A DNA stretch of 64,000 bases, from positions 10,612,193 to 10,676,192 of the forward strand of contig SCHM01000001.1 in NCBI GenBank assembly GCA_004123355.1. Reading direction: 5' to 3'. The DNA comes from Amphirosellinia nigrospora (lineage: Eukaryota > Ascomycota > Sordariomycetes > Xylariales > Xylariaceae). Below the pieces are notes generated by a model. It was given only the letters and a program-made list of their open reading frames with translations, searched no databases and was not told where the DNA came from. The translations under genes and the position numbers were made by a program. Below, one piece after another: positions 37,527-49,709 of the stretch (positions within the stretch are counted from its first letter, which is position 1; each line of letters begins with the position of its first letter).

Positions 37527-37889
37527 TACGGAGGTTTGTGTCACTATTGATCATTATCCTTGGCAATGGTGTAAAGTGCAAATGGGGGAGCTCACACACG
37601 GTGTGACGGCTTGGCAACCAGTGTTTCGGGCCGGCAGTAGTCTATAAAGTCATAGACCACTAACTGCGCTATACCGTTAGTGCAGATGGGACATATCAAT
37701 CGTTAGCTAGAGCGGAGTTCAGGGCTTAGCCTAGTAGAGTAGATACCTAGCTAACTTTCTGCTAAGACTGTCGGGCTGCAAGCGGCCCGATGAACTGGTT
37801 GCCAAGCCGTCACACCGTGTGTGAGCTCCCCCATTTGCACTTTACACCATTGCCAAGGATAATGATCAATAGTGACACAAACCTCCGTA
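37527..37889. mobile_element. foldback MITE with perfect 96-bp terminal inverted repeats
   Basis: The 96 bases at 37527-37622 are an exact reverse complement of 37794-37889, with a 171-bp non-coding centre. The outermost bases are TA on both sides (TA then CGGAGGTTTGTG on the left; CACAAACCTCCG then TA on the right). This is the pattern of a Tc1/mariner-type insertion with TA target duplication. There is no transposase ORF, so it is non-autonomous. Perfect arm identity implies recent insertion or arm homogenisation. Confidence 0.85.
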
Positions 37890-38140
37890 TATCTTTTGTA
37901 CAATTACATTTGCTTCCCTCTCATTTCTACTCTATTCCGATTGATGACCCAAAACAGAAAGCAAGTTACATTAGTCGGCCTACAACGGGACCGCGCCGTT
38001 TCATACGTGGCAATGCCAGAATGAGTGATGAACCAAGGAAGTCCCAAAGTAATGCCTCTCTGGTTGCGGCCTGGAGCCTATCTGCGCATTTCAATGCCTA
38101 AGACTGGGTCCTAGGGTGCGCGCAGCTGTATGAGCGTTTC

Positions 38141-38499
38141 TTAAGCCGGAGTCGTGGATGTGCACACAACGCTGCCGACGACGACAGCATTGGTCGACAG
38201 CAGCGAGGGGTGGCCGACAGTGAAAGGCAGACCGCCGTTGCCGGTACCATCTTGGCCCTTGAATGGGGTGCAAGTGGCAGTGTTGGGCCGAGGAGGTATA
38301 GAGTCGAAACCTGGGCAAAGGCCTCCTTGTTGACATACACGGATCCAATGGGCACAGTGATGGTCTTGTTCGTACGGTCGTTGAATGCGCCGCCGTGCGA
38401 TGTTTCGACGACGACAGTGGCAGTGCCGGCAGTTGGGTAGCTTGGGGCTGCGCTAGCGAGCGCGGCAGCAGAGAGGACGGCGAAAGTTGTAGCGCGCAT
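38141..38499 (-). CDS. small secreted protein, unknown function
   Basis: Intronless, about 119 residues after restoring one base at 38310-38311. A clear signal peptide (MRATTFAVLSAAALASAAP, cleavage around residue 19) is followed by a compact domain with GSVYVNKEAF, DSIPPRPNTATCTPFKGQDG, then GLPFTVGHPSLLST and VVVGSVVCTSTTPA. Only two cysteines remain in the mature part (TCTPF and VVCTS), enough for one disulfide. I do not recognise a named family. Similar small Thr/Pro/Gly-rich secreted proteins are common in plant-associated fungi, but calling it an effector would be speculation. The uncorrected frame runs on to 38098 with a basic Ser/Arg-rich tail, which is less plausible. Confidence 0.7.
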
Positions 38500-41126
38500 T
38501 TTGATGATTTGATGATTTTGATTGGTTGAGGGTAGATAGAAAGTGTGACGTAATTGGAGTTTGCTGGTGTTATGAGGGCTATGCTGGTGTGTGATGTTGA
38601 TGATATTGGTGATGTTTTGATACTACTTTCTCTCAGGGTGTCCAAGGCCGTCTTATATCAGTTTAAGAGACTTGCTTGTGGAACAATCACTTCGTATTAA
38701 TTTATGATGCAGTTGCAGATCATGACGGCAGCAGACGTTGCGGCCTTCACGGAGCCTCTTGGCGACCTAGCGTTAGGCGCTACGGTTTAACACGAGAAGA
38801 CAAGTCCTTGCCCAGCCCGCTAATCTTTCCCCCGTCTCCCGTCTCCCTGCCCACAGCCACAAGCCACGTGCGCCTCAACCAACCATATCCCATTCAGCGG
38901 TTAGAAGTACGTACAGCCCTATACCGCCCCTTCGTATTGATCTACACGTGTTGACTTACCACGCCATTCTATGTTACGATTTTCGCATAATGGAATAGAC
39001 AACGTTATATTCCAGGTTAGAACATACCATTACGGGCAGCCATCTGCAAACAATAGAACAGAGGACATTCTATTCTAGGTTACACGGACTGCATAGAAAG
39101 ATTCAACTTCGTCTTGCTCTAAGTCTCAGACAAATCATTTCTGTAGAGTTATGACTACCTGAGTAGATGAAGTTATCGAAATTTAGAATTCCAATATGCG
39201 TACTACTAATTAGAGTATACTTTGCATTCCTTGCATAAGTTGTGAGGGATTGAACGTCCTCTCCGCCTATTGCTTATATTCTGTGTAACCAGCAACACAG
39301 GGCAGCGCAGGTCAAAGTCTAGTAATAATACAAGTACCACACTCTAGATCTTTGTACATACCCAATCCAAAGACTCGAGCAGTATCAAATTATCAAACAC
39401 TCATTTCTGTAACCCCATTTAGCACTCAGGGGTTTCTAGTCGTTGTTTAGGCTAGACAGTATCAGCTAAAATGATTAACAATCAACTAACTATTAGTTCA
39501 GACTAGGTTGAAAATTACTCGTTTGATGTCTAAGTTAGATTTTTTGACCCGCCTTGCAAATAAGTTTCTGCAACGTTGCGCGTTGTCTCTGAACCTCGAA
39601 TTAGAGTCTGTTGTTACATCATTATGATTAATATACGGAGCGCGTGTTAGCATTGCTTTTTCTTTTCCCTCCGCCCATAGCCGGAGCTAAGGGTGTCAAA
39701 CTACATACTGTAGTCATACGTGGCTGAGATCTAAGACCTTTTTATAATCGTACGAGTGCAAATTTATGCAAAAGCCCACAGGGAACTTTGGGTTTCAGCT
39801 TACATGTATTCACTTAATCTCATATAGTAGTACGTTGAGGCAGCAAATCGAAAACCCACTCGACTATGCGGTCAGCAGCTATTTAGACGTAAGTTCTGTA
39901 GGTCTCCTATGTAGTCAAATAGGATTAGAATCTATCTATCACGAGATACACGTAGGACTACGCACGCGAGACTACATAACCAATAGACCAGGCCTTGCAT
40001 ATCTTACATACATATAGCTAGAGATTAGTCCACGAAAGTGGCCTAGAGAACTTCGTATAACACCAAGTGTCTATGTCTATCTTACGGAAAGCTCCTCTAG
40101 TTTCACTCCTTATTCATAAGCCATGTTTAGCCGACCAAAAGACTTAACATGCAAAACAATTAGGAGGCTTATTGAGATGTCACAGACCTTTGTCAAGAAA
40201 TTGGCCATTTGAACTCTATTTGTAATATATATAAATATATCAGTCCTACATTGCGTCGTAAGGAGTAATTATCAAGAAGAAATGGAATACTTGCAGTAAG
40301 GTATAGGAGCTGCATAGGAGTTATAAAGATTACCCTCAAGTCATGCGAACTGATCACCCGACACCAGCCTACTGGGTAAGCAGATACTATAATCACTGCA
40401 ATTGAAATGCACCTATACAACAATTCCTAGTTAGAACTACCACTGAAGGACGAAGCTCATATACTCATTATTAACCGCATTTACACTCTGAGCGGTTGGG
40501 GCGCCTAGCCCCAGAGGTCGCTGGTAAGGGGAATAAGAATTGAATCTTATTGAAGTTCTTTTCAGCAGACTAGAAGCAATGCAGATCTTTATAATTCTTC
40601 ACTACGTAGCTTGTTTCCAGTTTTGCTTTTATTCGTGAAAACGTTGTGTGATTGCTTGGATATTCTCCTTTAGGCAGTTTGAGCTGCGCTGGCAACACGG
40701 TGGGTATCTACCTAGGTACCTAGGTAGTTTCATAAACTCTGTTTCGTTGTGACTCCGTTAAAGCGCTGTGTAAAAAATGAAGTGCTATCGAACTTATAGA
40801 ACTGTTCTAAAATACGACTTATTGACGAGAATAATCTAGGGGAGGTATTGGTGAAAAATGAAGTCCTCCATACCATTTGCGGCGCGGGGAGGGCTTTCTA
40901 CCGGCAATTATTTATAGAAGATATGCCAACTAGATCTTTTATTCAATATGATCAAGTTCTCTACCAGTCTCTTTGGTACCGTACTGGTCGTGGATGTCAG
41001 TAAACCTCGTGCTTAGTAATAGAGTTGCCTAGTCCGGTAATTATACTGGGTTGAAAGCCGGTCCGCTCTATTCCCCAACCAACGTCACATCTCCCGCCTC
41101 CTGACAACTAACCACACATCCGCGTC
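38500..41126. other. AT-rich gene-free stretch with 20-bp palindrome
   Basis: No supported gene in about 2.6 kb. 39000-40400 is notably AT-rich with dense stops, compatible with decayed repeat DNA. 40708-40727 (CTACCTAGGTACCTAGGTAG) is a perfect 20-bp palindrome; related CTACCTAGGTA words recur elsewhere in the window. Confidence 0.5.
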
Positions 41127-42577
41127 ATGATGAAAGGAGATATGGTCCCCGACCGTCCCGGCGGCCGGTCTGGCAATTTATCTCTTCTACCGTTATCGTG
41201 CTCCTACTCCTCCTCTACCTCAGACCCATCGACATAGCCCGCATCTTCCCGTCCCATCCCGTCCCGCCATCGGACCCCATTACCAATGCCGCCGCCCTCA
41301 AGACCTGCGCGTGGCAGACACTGCAATCCCACACATCTCTTCTCGCCGTCCCACCAATCGCGCGATCCGACTTCCTCAAGCGACAGCACGTTCTCGCAAG
41401 CATACTGCGCGCCGAGGGCGTCGACGCCTTCGTGGCCGAACCATCCGCCTCTACCACCTACTATGCCAACATCTCGGCGGCGTTCCACCTCTCGGAGCGC
41501 CCGTTTCTCATGATTATTGACAGCGACGCGGTTTTCTCGTACCTTGTTCCGCAATTCGAAACCGGTCGAATTAACCCCCAGTCGCAGCACATGGTCTTCG
41601 ACGGTGATGCCGAGACAGCTGCTATCCCATGGGCCGAAGAGGAGGACCCTTACGCCGTCTTATCGCGCCGTCTGAGCGGCCGCAAGAGAGTTATGGTCGA
41701 CGAGCACTTGCGCCACATGATTGCAGCGGGGCTAGAGTCGGCCGGTGTCGAGGTTGTGCCTATGAGCAACGAGGTCCGGCAGCTCCGCACCGTAAAGACC
41801 GACACCGAGATTGCCATATTAAGGGGAATTAACAGCTTTACGCGACAGCTTGTACGGGCCATACAAGGGTGTCTGCACGTTGGCCTCACCCAGGAGGATG
41901 TCGTCGATGCAGGGCAAGCCCTATTTGCGCGAGCGGGCGTTGGGAGGGTTATTGGGCGATTGCCTTGTTTGGCGCTTCGGCGGCGTATCCCCATGGCGGA
42001 GAGAGCGGTGCCGTCTTACATGAGAACGAGTTTGTGCTAATCGATATCGGCAGCCGGTTACATGGCTACGGCAGCGATGTGACCAGGACCATCCTCCCGC
42101 CCGGCGGAACAGTTAGCGATGAGTTGATGGGCATTTGGCAAACAGTCCGTCGGGCGCAGACGGCAGGATTTGCGAAGATGCGACCGAATGAGACGTGTAG
42201 CGATGCCGACGCCGCGTCGAGGGTGCCGGTTGAAGAGGAGGGATATGCCCCGTTTTATACCCATCGCCTGGGGCATGGGCTAGGGTTGGAAGTCCACGAG
42301 CACCCGTATCTGAATGGTGCAAACCGTGAGAAGTTGAAGGCCGGCGCAGTGGCCACGAACGAGCCGGTAAGTTGATTGCTAAAGCCGCCGGAGGGAACAT
42401 GTGAATTGCTTACACCTTCGCGATGGACTTCAGGGCATCTACGTGACAAATGAGCAGGCGATAAAACTCGGCAAGAGTAAAGGCTTCGGCGTCAGATTGG
42501 AGGACCCTATTCTTGTGACCGAGGACGGAGGTGTGCCGTTAACAGGACGACGAGCAGAATCACCTTGGGACCCGTGA
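41127..42577 (+). CDS. membrane-anchored M24 metallopeptidase (Xaa-Pro type)
   Basis: Exons 41127-42366 and 42434-42577 give about 461 residues after restoring two bases (near 41160 and 41942-41944). A short N-terminal tail precedes one membrane span (STVIVLLLLLYL, about residues 18-32), predicting a type II anchor. A creatinase N-domain follows, then the pita-bread catalytic domain. All five M24 metal ligands are visible: Asp in FVLIDIGSRLHGYG, Asp in GSDVTRTI, His in HRLGHGLGLEVHEHP, Glu in ATNEPGIY and Glu in VRLEDPILVTEDG. The family cleaves Xaa-Pro bonds with two Mn/Co ions. The GHGLGLEVHE stretch is typical of aminopeptidase P/prolidase. Location at the cell surface or in the secretory pathway is inferred from the anchor. 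The intron interrupts the active-site EPG motif. Confidence 0.88.
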
Positions 42578-44204
42578 GGTGAACACAATGGATCTAAATA
42601 CCTATGGTGAGTTAAAGTACAATAGACGATGACGGCTGGACTCAAGTCTCTTAACAAACGATAAGTTAAGAATACAAGAAGTCTAAACCGGTGTCAAACC
42701 TCAACACCAAGCCAACATCAGAGTTGTCTCCCTACGATCCTATTCCATTTAGGTACTCATGATGCCTCTCACGACTTTTCGTGCGGCAATCTATGACTCG
42801 AGCCTCGTAAACCGCACCTAGCAAGCTGTCGGAGTGAGGGCTACGCCTATCCTGGTATTATTACAGGCCACCAGGTTACCCGAAGCGAAGACATGCCCGC
42901 GGAGCGAAAACAGGCTGGCAGTAGGCTTAGGATATGCTGTGTCTCCTAGTCCAAGTGTGAATAGGCACTGCATATTTTCATCGTCGCAAGGCCTTGACGA
43001 TATCGAGTAGGTCGGCTTCCCGTCTCTCGATCGGGTTACCTATTGTACCCTCGACTCGCCGGTCCGGTTTGATCTGAACGATGCATGTACGCGGAAACTC
43101 ATTGCCACACGGATCTCGCTAAACACTACCCTTCGAGGCTGACGAAGTGGCACGAATCTCAGTCATTCACCGAAGACCAAGATAGATCACCGAGACATAT
43201 ATACTCCGGCGACACGAATCTACGGGGGTCCACGAGGCTGTAGAATAGATGGGCAGGGATATCCGAGCATAAAATGGCATGGAATCCCTCCTGCCTGGGG
43301 ACAGAGAAGATAAAGATTCATGGCACTTTTGGCAGCATGGATGATTATAGTTAATTTGAATCTGTTTTCAAGCTTGTGACACAAGCTTTTGTTACATATA
43401 CACCTAAACCTACGAGTTCCTGGCAACTTGGATGTTTGGGTATGAAACTTGACGCATCTTCTACTACTTAAGGCTAATCCAAACATAGTTACCCACTTGA
43501 TATAGCTTAGACTACATCCCCTAAACATGTCTTATTACTCGTTAGATGATATTAAGGTTTGCAGTTTTTAATCATGTTCGAATAGATAACAAAAGAATCT
43601 AAATTTGTGGGAAGGCGCCGATGTTCATCAAAGATACTTAGGTAGTTGGGAAATCGAAATTTCTGACAATTCATGTATGTAATTATGCTTCGGCTACCCT
43701 TCCCATAATAAGCTTGGTAGGTCGACGAAGATTTGGTTAGCAATGGCAGTGTAACTGATACATGCTATTATGATGCTATACCACCTATGTAGGTTGGTTA
43801 ATGATAAACTCACAAGGGGGGATCTGTTAATAGAACTGAGATTGGGGGTAGCCGTGGCTAACTAATGTGGTATGAGTCGTGCCTTATTGAGACTCTTAGG
43901 TATCTCACATAGGCCCTATGCTTAATTCGGTATATTGAAAGAATATACATAGAACAATAAAGTAAAGTCGGAATGTAGTATGACATATGTAAGTCAGTTG
44001 CAGTTTAGTAATTCGTCATGGCCTAGATCTTGCCAAGACATTCCCCCGCAAAAGTGTGGCGAAAGTGGGTACCGTGGTGACGCTCCCGGCCAATCGGATC
44101 GGGGTGAAAAGGACCGTTTCCCCATTCCACTTTGGCCCAGCAAATTCGTCTAGTCGTATGTTCTCCCTCAAAAGTGAGTTCTTCTGCCCGCCATTGTCGT
44201 CGAC
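42578..44204. other. intergenic stretch
   Basis: Short ORFs only; nothing recognisable on either strand between the M24 and PRELI genes. Confidence 0.45.
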
Positions 44205-44263
44205 GATTACCACCACCATCACACCACCACACCACTGCACCACTGCACCACTCTGGCTGCCGC
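44205..44263 (+). repeat. CAC/ACC-rich low-complexity tract
   Basis: Repeated ACCACCATCACACCACC and CACTGCACCACTGCACC units about 400 bp upstream of the PRELI-family start, within a generally C-rich leader that runs to the ATG at 44642. Confidence 0.6.
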
Positions 44264-44641
44264 ATTGTCGTCCCTCGGTCTCTGCGCTACGGAGTGGTGA
44301 TCTCCTCAAAATCCTCACCTGAAACAGACCTATATGCGCTCTCCAACTCTACGAATCTACACCCGTCCAGCCCGGCGGTCATGAGTGACTTCCGATTCTA
44401 GACATTCATCAACGCCCCCTCACCAGCGACCAACGACCAACGACCAACGACCCCTATCGACAGGTTCTACAAGCTTCTTGCCTCCAACACGACGCAATCC
44501 AGCCCAACCTGACCCAGCCCAACGGTGTCTACCGAGTTATCACCATCTAGATATATCATATCTCGACCTAGCCCCACCTGGACTTGAACTCTTGTTCATT
44601 CAGTGCGCAATCCAGCCGCTTTGCCTCCCATCGTCGTCGCC

Positions 44642-45387
44642 ATGGTTCTCACGCGCACCACCAACCACACCTACTCCCACCCGTTTCCGACCGTCACCCT
44701 CGCCTTCTTCCTCCGCTACTACTCGCCCCAGTTGAATCCCTTTTCTAGCCATGTGCTGTCGACCGACACCATCTCATCTCATGTCGACCCCGCTACCGGC
44801 CGTCTACACACCACACGACTGCATCTGAAGAAGTCACGCATGCCCTCTGCCGTTGTCAAATTGCTACCCACCAGCGTCACCGGTGGTGGAGGGGACAAAT
44901 CTAGCTTCGTTCTCGAGACTAGTGTGGTAGACATGAAGGAGGGTTGGATGAAGACGGAAAGCCGGAACCTCAATTTCACAGGCGTGCTGAGTGTAGTGGA
45001 AGAGCAACATTATTCGACTTCGCCGCCAGATGCTCCCAGCCATGCGGCGCTATCTCTTGCTCGGCCGCTCTCCCAGAATACCTTTGTCACCACCACCTTC
45101 TCCTACCGGTCATCCCTCGGTAATAAGAGGCATGAACGTGCTCCTGCAGAGTCGGCCGACGTCCCTGACGAGGCGGCGCCGAGGCGCCTTGGTAGCTGGA
45201 TCTCGGGTGGGGTGCCAATCGCATCCAGCGAAGCATTGAGTCGATTGCCTCAAACAAAACCGATGATCAACTCGTCAAGTCGCGGGATGGCATGGGACTG
45301 GTGCTTGAGCGGTTGCGAAACAACGGTGTCGTTTCTGTACTAAGAGAGTTGAGGCGCCGAGAGGGAAAGACTGTGTTTGACCAGTAG
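44642..45387 (+). CDS. PRELI/MSF1 (Ups-like) mitochondrial lipid-transfer protein
   Basis: Intronless, about 248 residues after restoring one base in the G run 45209-45212. The PRELI/MSF1 domain occupies residues 1-180, with hallmark blocks THTYSHPF-like opening (here NHTYSHPFPTVTLAFFLRYY), NPFSSHVLSTDTISSHVDP, GRLHTTRLHLKKS and a late ESRNLNFTGVLSVVEEQHY. Yeast Ups1/Ups2 carry phosphatidic acid or phosphatidylserine between mitochondrial membranes with Mdm35. The second block and the loop length look closest to the Ups2/slowmo side, but I would not decide. With the base restored the tail reads through IQRSIESIASNKTDDQL to RREGKTVFDQ and stops at 45385-45387. Uncorrected, it ends in a different frame at 45343. 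Confidence 0.87.
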
Positions 45388-46467
45388 CCCGCCTCGGGCA
45401 TGATCACCTCGACGCCCATTGTAGCATACATTTCACTTTTCATATACGGTTCAGCAAGGCGTTGGGTCATACTTTCGTACGGGAATGGAAAACGATATCG
45501 GGGAAAGTTGAGGCACATGGTCTCTATTGGGGCAATTTGGACATTGCTTCCCGATGATTCGCGATATCCACCCGGAGCGAGCACAAGGATATCGCACCCA
45601 CACTCATTACTCCTCTCATGTATGATATATTGTCTGGGGTTTATCAGGCTTTTCTAGCCCTACTTGTATCCTAGCTAAGGGCAAATTACCGTTTAAATCA
45701 TGACGAAAATGATATATCTGTTCATCAGAAATGCCTCCTTTGCCCAGTTCCTAACTGCTGTGATGGGAGACTTATCACTTCACTCTCCGACTCCGACCAT
45801 CCTCGTAGCTACTGAGTTTTCAGGTCCTCTAAAATGTAATTGAAGGCTTCGCTAGGTCGCCATATTTGCGAAATGGATTTTTGTAAATTAAACTAAGTCG
45901 TCGTATCTAATAAGCTATGGTGGTCACTTGAAACTTCCCATCAAGAAAATCATCATCGATGTCTCAAGTTGAGCCTCGGAAACTCCTATAGCCAACACTT
46001 CCGACCTTGTATGGGCATGTGTTGGCACCTACACACCATCCTTAAGCCTAGGCAATCTTATAGTCACATAACTTACTAATGTTGGCTACTTGAGACACTT
46101 GCGTTTCCATCGTATGGTTCATAACAATTGTACTTACAACTTAGATAAGAAGAATGCATCGTTATGGACTGGGGCCGAGTTCGAGCAGGCAAAGGGTTTA
46201 AAAATATTGTAGTAGAAGCTCAGAAATGGAAAATGATAGTAGGCGTTTACCAAAGCGAGTCCAATTCAGTAACGACTTACATCTAGAGACGCCGCGAGGG
46301 CTGACTTGATACTCCGAAATATGATGCAAGGGTACGATGATTAGATTACTATGCATATAAATCCGCGTCACACACCAAGGGCCAGAGCAATGCGTAGCAC
46401 AAGCAAGGATCGCTCTCAGCCCAAGTCCACAGATCTCCTTGGACCAAAAACCTCCCATTCCTCCCAA
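45388..46467. other. intergenic stretch
   Basis: Convergent region between the PRELI (+) and SRPBCC (-) genes. No recognisable gene or repeat. Confidence 0.45.
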
Positions 46468-47087
46468 TCACTTGCCCTCCTCGACGACTTTCTTCAGCCC
46501 ATCCATCCACCTCTGAAACCCGCTCTCGATCTGCGCCCGGGGGAGCACGTATCCCAAGACTCCCCCAAACGTCTCCCAGCACGCGTAATGCGTCTCCGCG
46601 GATCCATCCGCGGCAACCCCCTCGACGAACTCCTGCACGCGCTCCGAGTGGAGCAGGAAGTGGGGATGCCCATCGCCTTCCAGACGACGCGGTACCCCTT
46701 CTTCCCCCATCCGCCGCCTCAAAGGCCTCGAGGAAGGTTGCCTCGAGATCCACGGCGCGCGACGCCCCGCCGGGGACCATGACGGCGTCGAACCGGATCT
46801 TGGCGCGGGGGCCACGAACCCCGGGCGGGAGGCCAGGTCCCGGAGTTCAGGCACGGTGGGGAGACTGGCGTCGTCGCCGGGCGTGGTGATAAAGGCCGAG
46901 GGGACGAAGGTGTTCCACGTCCCGTAGCTGGATAGGTCTAGTATCTTCTCCAGACACGATAGGGCGGGCCCCGCGATGGTTGTGGAGCATGCTACCGCGA
47001 AGACGCCCCTGCCCCGTGGGTTGGCACCGGGATCGGGGATACGCTCTTCGCCGTGTCCCTGGGGAGGTCGGAGGGTGCGGTGGACAT
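46468..47087 (-). CDS. SRPBCC/START-like (polyketide-cyclase fold) protein
   Basis: Intronless, about 207 residues after restoring four bases (47006-47009, 46819-46822, 46704-46708, 46662-46665). The helix-grip pattern is visible: VFAVACSTTIAGPALSCLEK, then DLSSYGTWNTFVPSAFI near the start, a central RAKIRFDAVMVPGG strand, KKGYRVVWKAMGIPHFLLHS, and the C-terminal VQEFVEGV ... ACWETFGGVLGY and a helix FQRWMDGLKKVVEEG. Proteins of this fold hold a hydrophobic ligand in a cavity under a long C-terminal helix; some are cyclases or hydratases. No catalytic residues can be named. With four breaks in about 620 bases this locus has the densest damage in the window, all in G/C homopolymers. Confidence 0.8.
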
Positions 47088-48183
47088 TGTGAGTGGGTGA
47101 GTGGGTGGAACTTGACTGAGCTGTCTACGGCGTGGGCTACAGTAGAGTGGGGAGTTGTGGAAAATACCAGGTGCTGGTGTTCGAGTTGTGATTATGGTAG
47201 ACTACTCCCTCGTTGATGTTGAAACAAGTTAGTTTAAGGTTTAGTTCAATGATGTTCGTATGCAGAGACAGTGTGCGTGAAGCGACTTCTTACGGTGGCT
47301 AGTATGTAGATCTTGGGCGTAATTTCTCTATCTGCTCTGTTTAGCTACACGGTACGACATCAAGGTCACATACGCCAAGCATGATATTCTAGTTGAATGC
47401 AGCTCACATGCAGTCTAGGCTCGGTACACATTGATTTGAAAAGAACCTGGTCGGAGATTCTATCCACTTCCCCAAGCTTGGAGATATCCCAAATCCTACA
47501 TGTAGCTTTCGGAGCCGGACGTCATCCAAGTATCTTCTCATACTTACTACAAGTAGTTACAGTAGATAGAGTAGCCAAACATTAAGCGTAATTCTAATAG
47601 TATACATTATACTTCTTCATTTGCTCATCTTCGCACTTCATTCAGTCTCATTCGGTTCTCATTCATCATCATTGTTATCGTTTGTATCTATACGCCATGG
47701 CTCCGATAAACAACAATGTCCACTATCTGGAACGCTTTGTCCATGAGTAACTGTCGTCGTGGACCGGAATATTGTCAGGCGCTAGTGGAACCTTGGATGT
47801 ACGGTGCTGGCACTGTGAAGTCCCTCAACTCGGTAGTCCCTACTAGTGCCAGGGGAGAGTCGTCCGCTATGCCAAGGGCGGAAAGCATCGGGTTCATGAA
47901 CCCGAAAAGCCTGCTCTAGGTCATTAGCAGAAGCTCTAGATGGTCGTCTAACGGTTTTCTTGTCCGGTCGAGGCCGGCATGGCGCTTCTAGCTATGTGTA
48001 AGCGACTATAGCTGCTTGCAGAAAAGACTTAGTGGTCTTCTTAGTATCTATCGAATAATCGTTCCAAACAATTGGATCTCCGACTCAGAGTGGCCATATT
48101 CACGGCAACTTGTCCCACTGGGAAGGTGTGAGAAACCAAAATATCCGCTCATTCAACGCTCTATTTTTTTAAGGATCGTGGTT
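47088..48183. other. intergenic stretch
   Basis: Upstream of the SRPBCC gene and downstream of the PTH11-like gene. Plus-strand ORFs at 46980-47216 and 47716-47919 have no support. Confidence 0.45.
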
Positions 48184-49709
48184 TCATCCTGATTCCATCG
48201 ACCCGAGTTCGGCGTACGTGGACCGGTCACCTCTGCTTGATGGATGTTGTGACTGGCGAAGGAAGGATTTTAGACTGATAGCCGCGGACGGAGTCGGGGC
48301 CTTCGGGAACTGCTCGTTTCCCATATTGAGGGTCTGCTCTCCGTTAAGGTCGGCTATATAAGCGTGACTCGGAGTACGGGCAGGTGGTGTCGATGCTCTT
48401 TTAGTTGAACGACTGGCCCCGGACCGAAATACTTTCTTTATAATAATGAAGACCACCGGCATACAGTTACATATGAGTCCGATATTAAGTTCAGCAGCAC
48501 TAGTGACAATGCGATTAGCAAGGAGTAGTAGAAAGCCACGTAGGCCGAACATACCGTAACGTGTAGCTAGGAATGGAATCCCACGTGAAGTCGTACGAGT
48601 TGAGCTGAAGAAAGCGAAATGCGGTGCTCGTTATCGAGAGTGCGACGGCCCTGGGAGGTCAGCCTCTGTCTTGCCATATAGGGCTAACGCTCTTACAATA
48701 GACCAGTTAAAAATATTGCTATGATGCCGATCTTGCGATTCCGAGGAATCTTCAGTTGGTAAATCATGCTGACGGGTATGATGAGCACGTAAAGATCGGA
48801 TACGACACCAAATACCCCTATCGCCGCGTTGAGATTGTAGACTGGTTGCGAGCAGTTGCTCGCCTTCAATTTCCTCGCCCACTCGTCACGATCCGGCACT
48901 GGAGTCGTCATTTCAATCGGAACGCAGAAATGTATGTTAATGATGATCGCAAGGATATAGAAAACCGAGATCGTTACGATTCCGGCCCAGATCATCATTC
49001 TCGCATATCTGTTCGGGGCGAAAACACGGAGGTATAGAACCAGAAGCGCCGTCTTGACGAGAAGGGAGCTGAGGGAGAACAGCACTATGGAACTGAGCGT
49101 TCGCTGCATGACGTGTTAATACATAGCACAGAGTCGCGTTGACAGTCGCTCAATATCCACGACGCCATGGTTGATATGTGACTGTACCTCTAGAAAGCTG
49201 GCATTGAAATGGCTGAGAGGGACATCCCATTGATGGGGACCTAGAGGGCTCCCAAACACTAGCAAATGATAAGTATGAGACACCAGGCTAGAGTTGCTCA
49301 AGTATTCTCAACCTACATGATATAGAAACTCCCGTAAAGGCTGTTATACTAGCCTAGTTCCCCTCATTAGCTTTAATACGTCCACGACACTTCATGGTGA
49401 ACTAACTCCGGCGGCAAGGGACAGGTCTTTGATATGAATGTTAGCGCATTTCCCCTCGTTGTCGCTGGTGATATTCCACTACTCACAGTCGTCGACACCC
49501 AAGGAGTGGGTAACTTTAACACGCGTGTAGATGCGCAAGGCAAGAAATATGAGCATCAACCCATACGTGAGGCCGACCACTATCTTCGCCAGGCCTTCCC
49601 GCGTTTCGGGGTGGTCGAAGTTGTACTGGACACCAGGCGGCGGTGGTAGCGCCGGAATCTTGTCCAGCAGACTCCAATCTGACTCCTTTCTGGCCATGGC
49701 GGAATTCAA
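48184..49709 (-). CDS. PTH11-like fungal rhodopsin-domain membrane protein
   Basis: Start at 49709 (MNSAMARKESDW) or 49697. Exons recognised: 49709-about 49485 (LAKIVVGLTYGLMLIFLALR, first helix, ending LGVDD), a small exon at about 49190-49260 (GSPLGPHQWDVPLSHFNASF), 49110-48693 (SSLLVKTALLVLYLRVFAPN, MMIWAGIVTISVFYILAIII, NAAIGVFGVVSDLYVLIIPV), a short exon at about 48555-48605 (NSYDFTWDSIPSYTL) and 48520-48184 (AELNIGLICNCMPVVFIIIK plus a hydrophilic tail). The DFTW ... AELNIGLICNCMP block and the seven-helix layout match the Rhodopsin_fungal/SAT4 family. This family includes Pth11-like receptors but binds no retinal. No CFEM domain is present. The second exon region (49300-49430) is not fully resolved and may hold a frame break. 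Ligand unknown. Confidence 0.82.
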
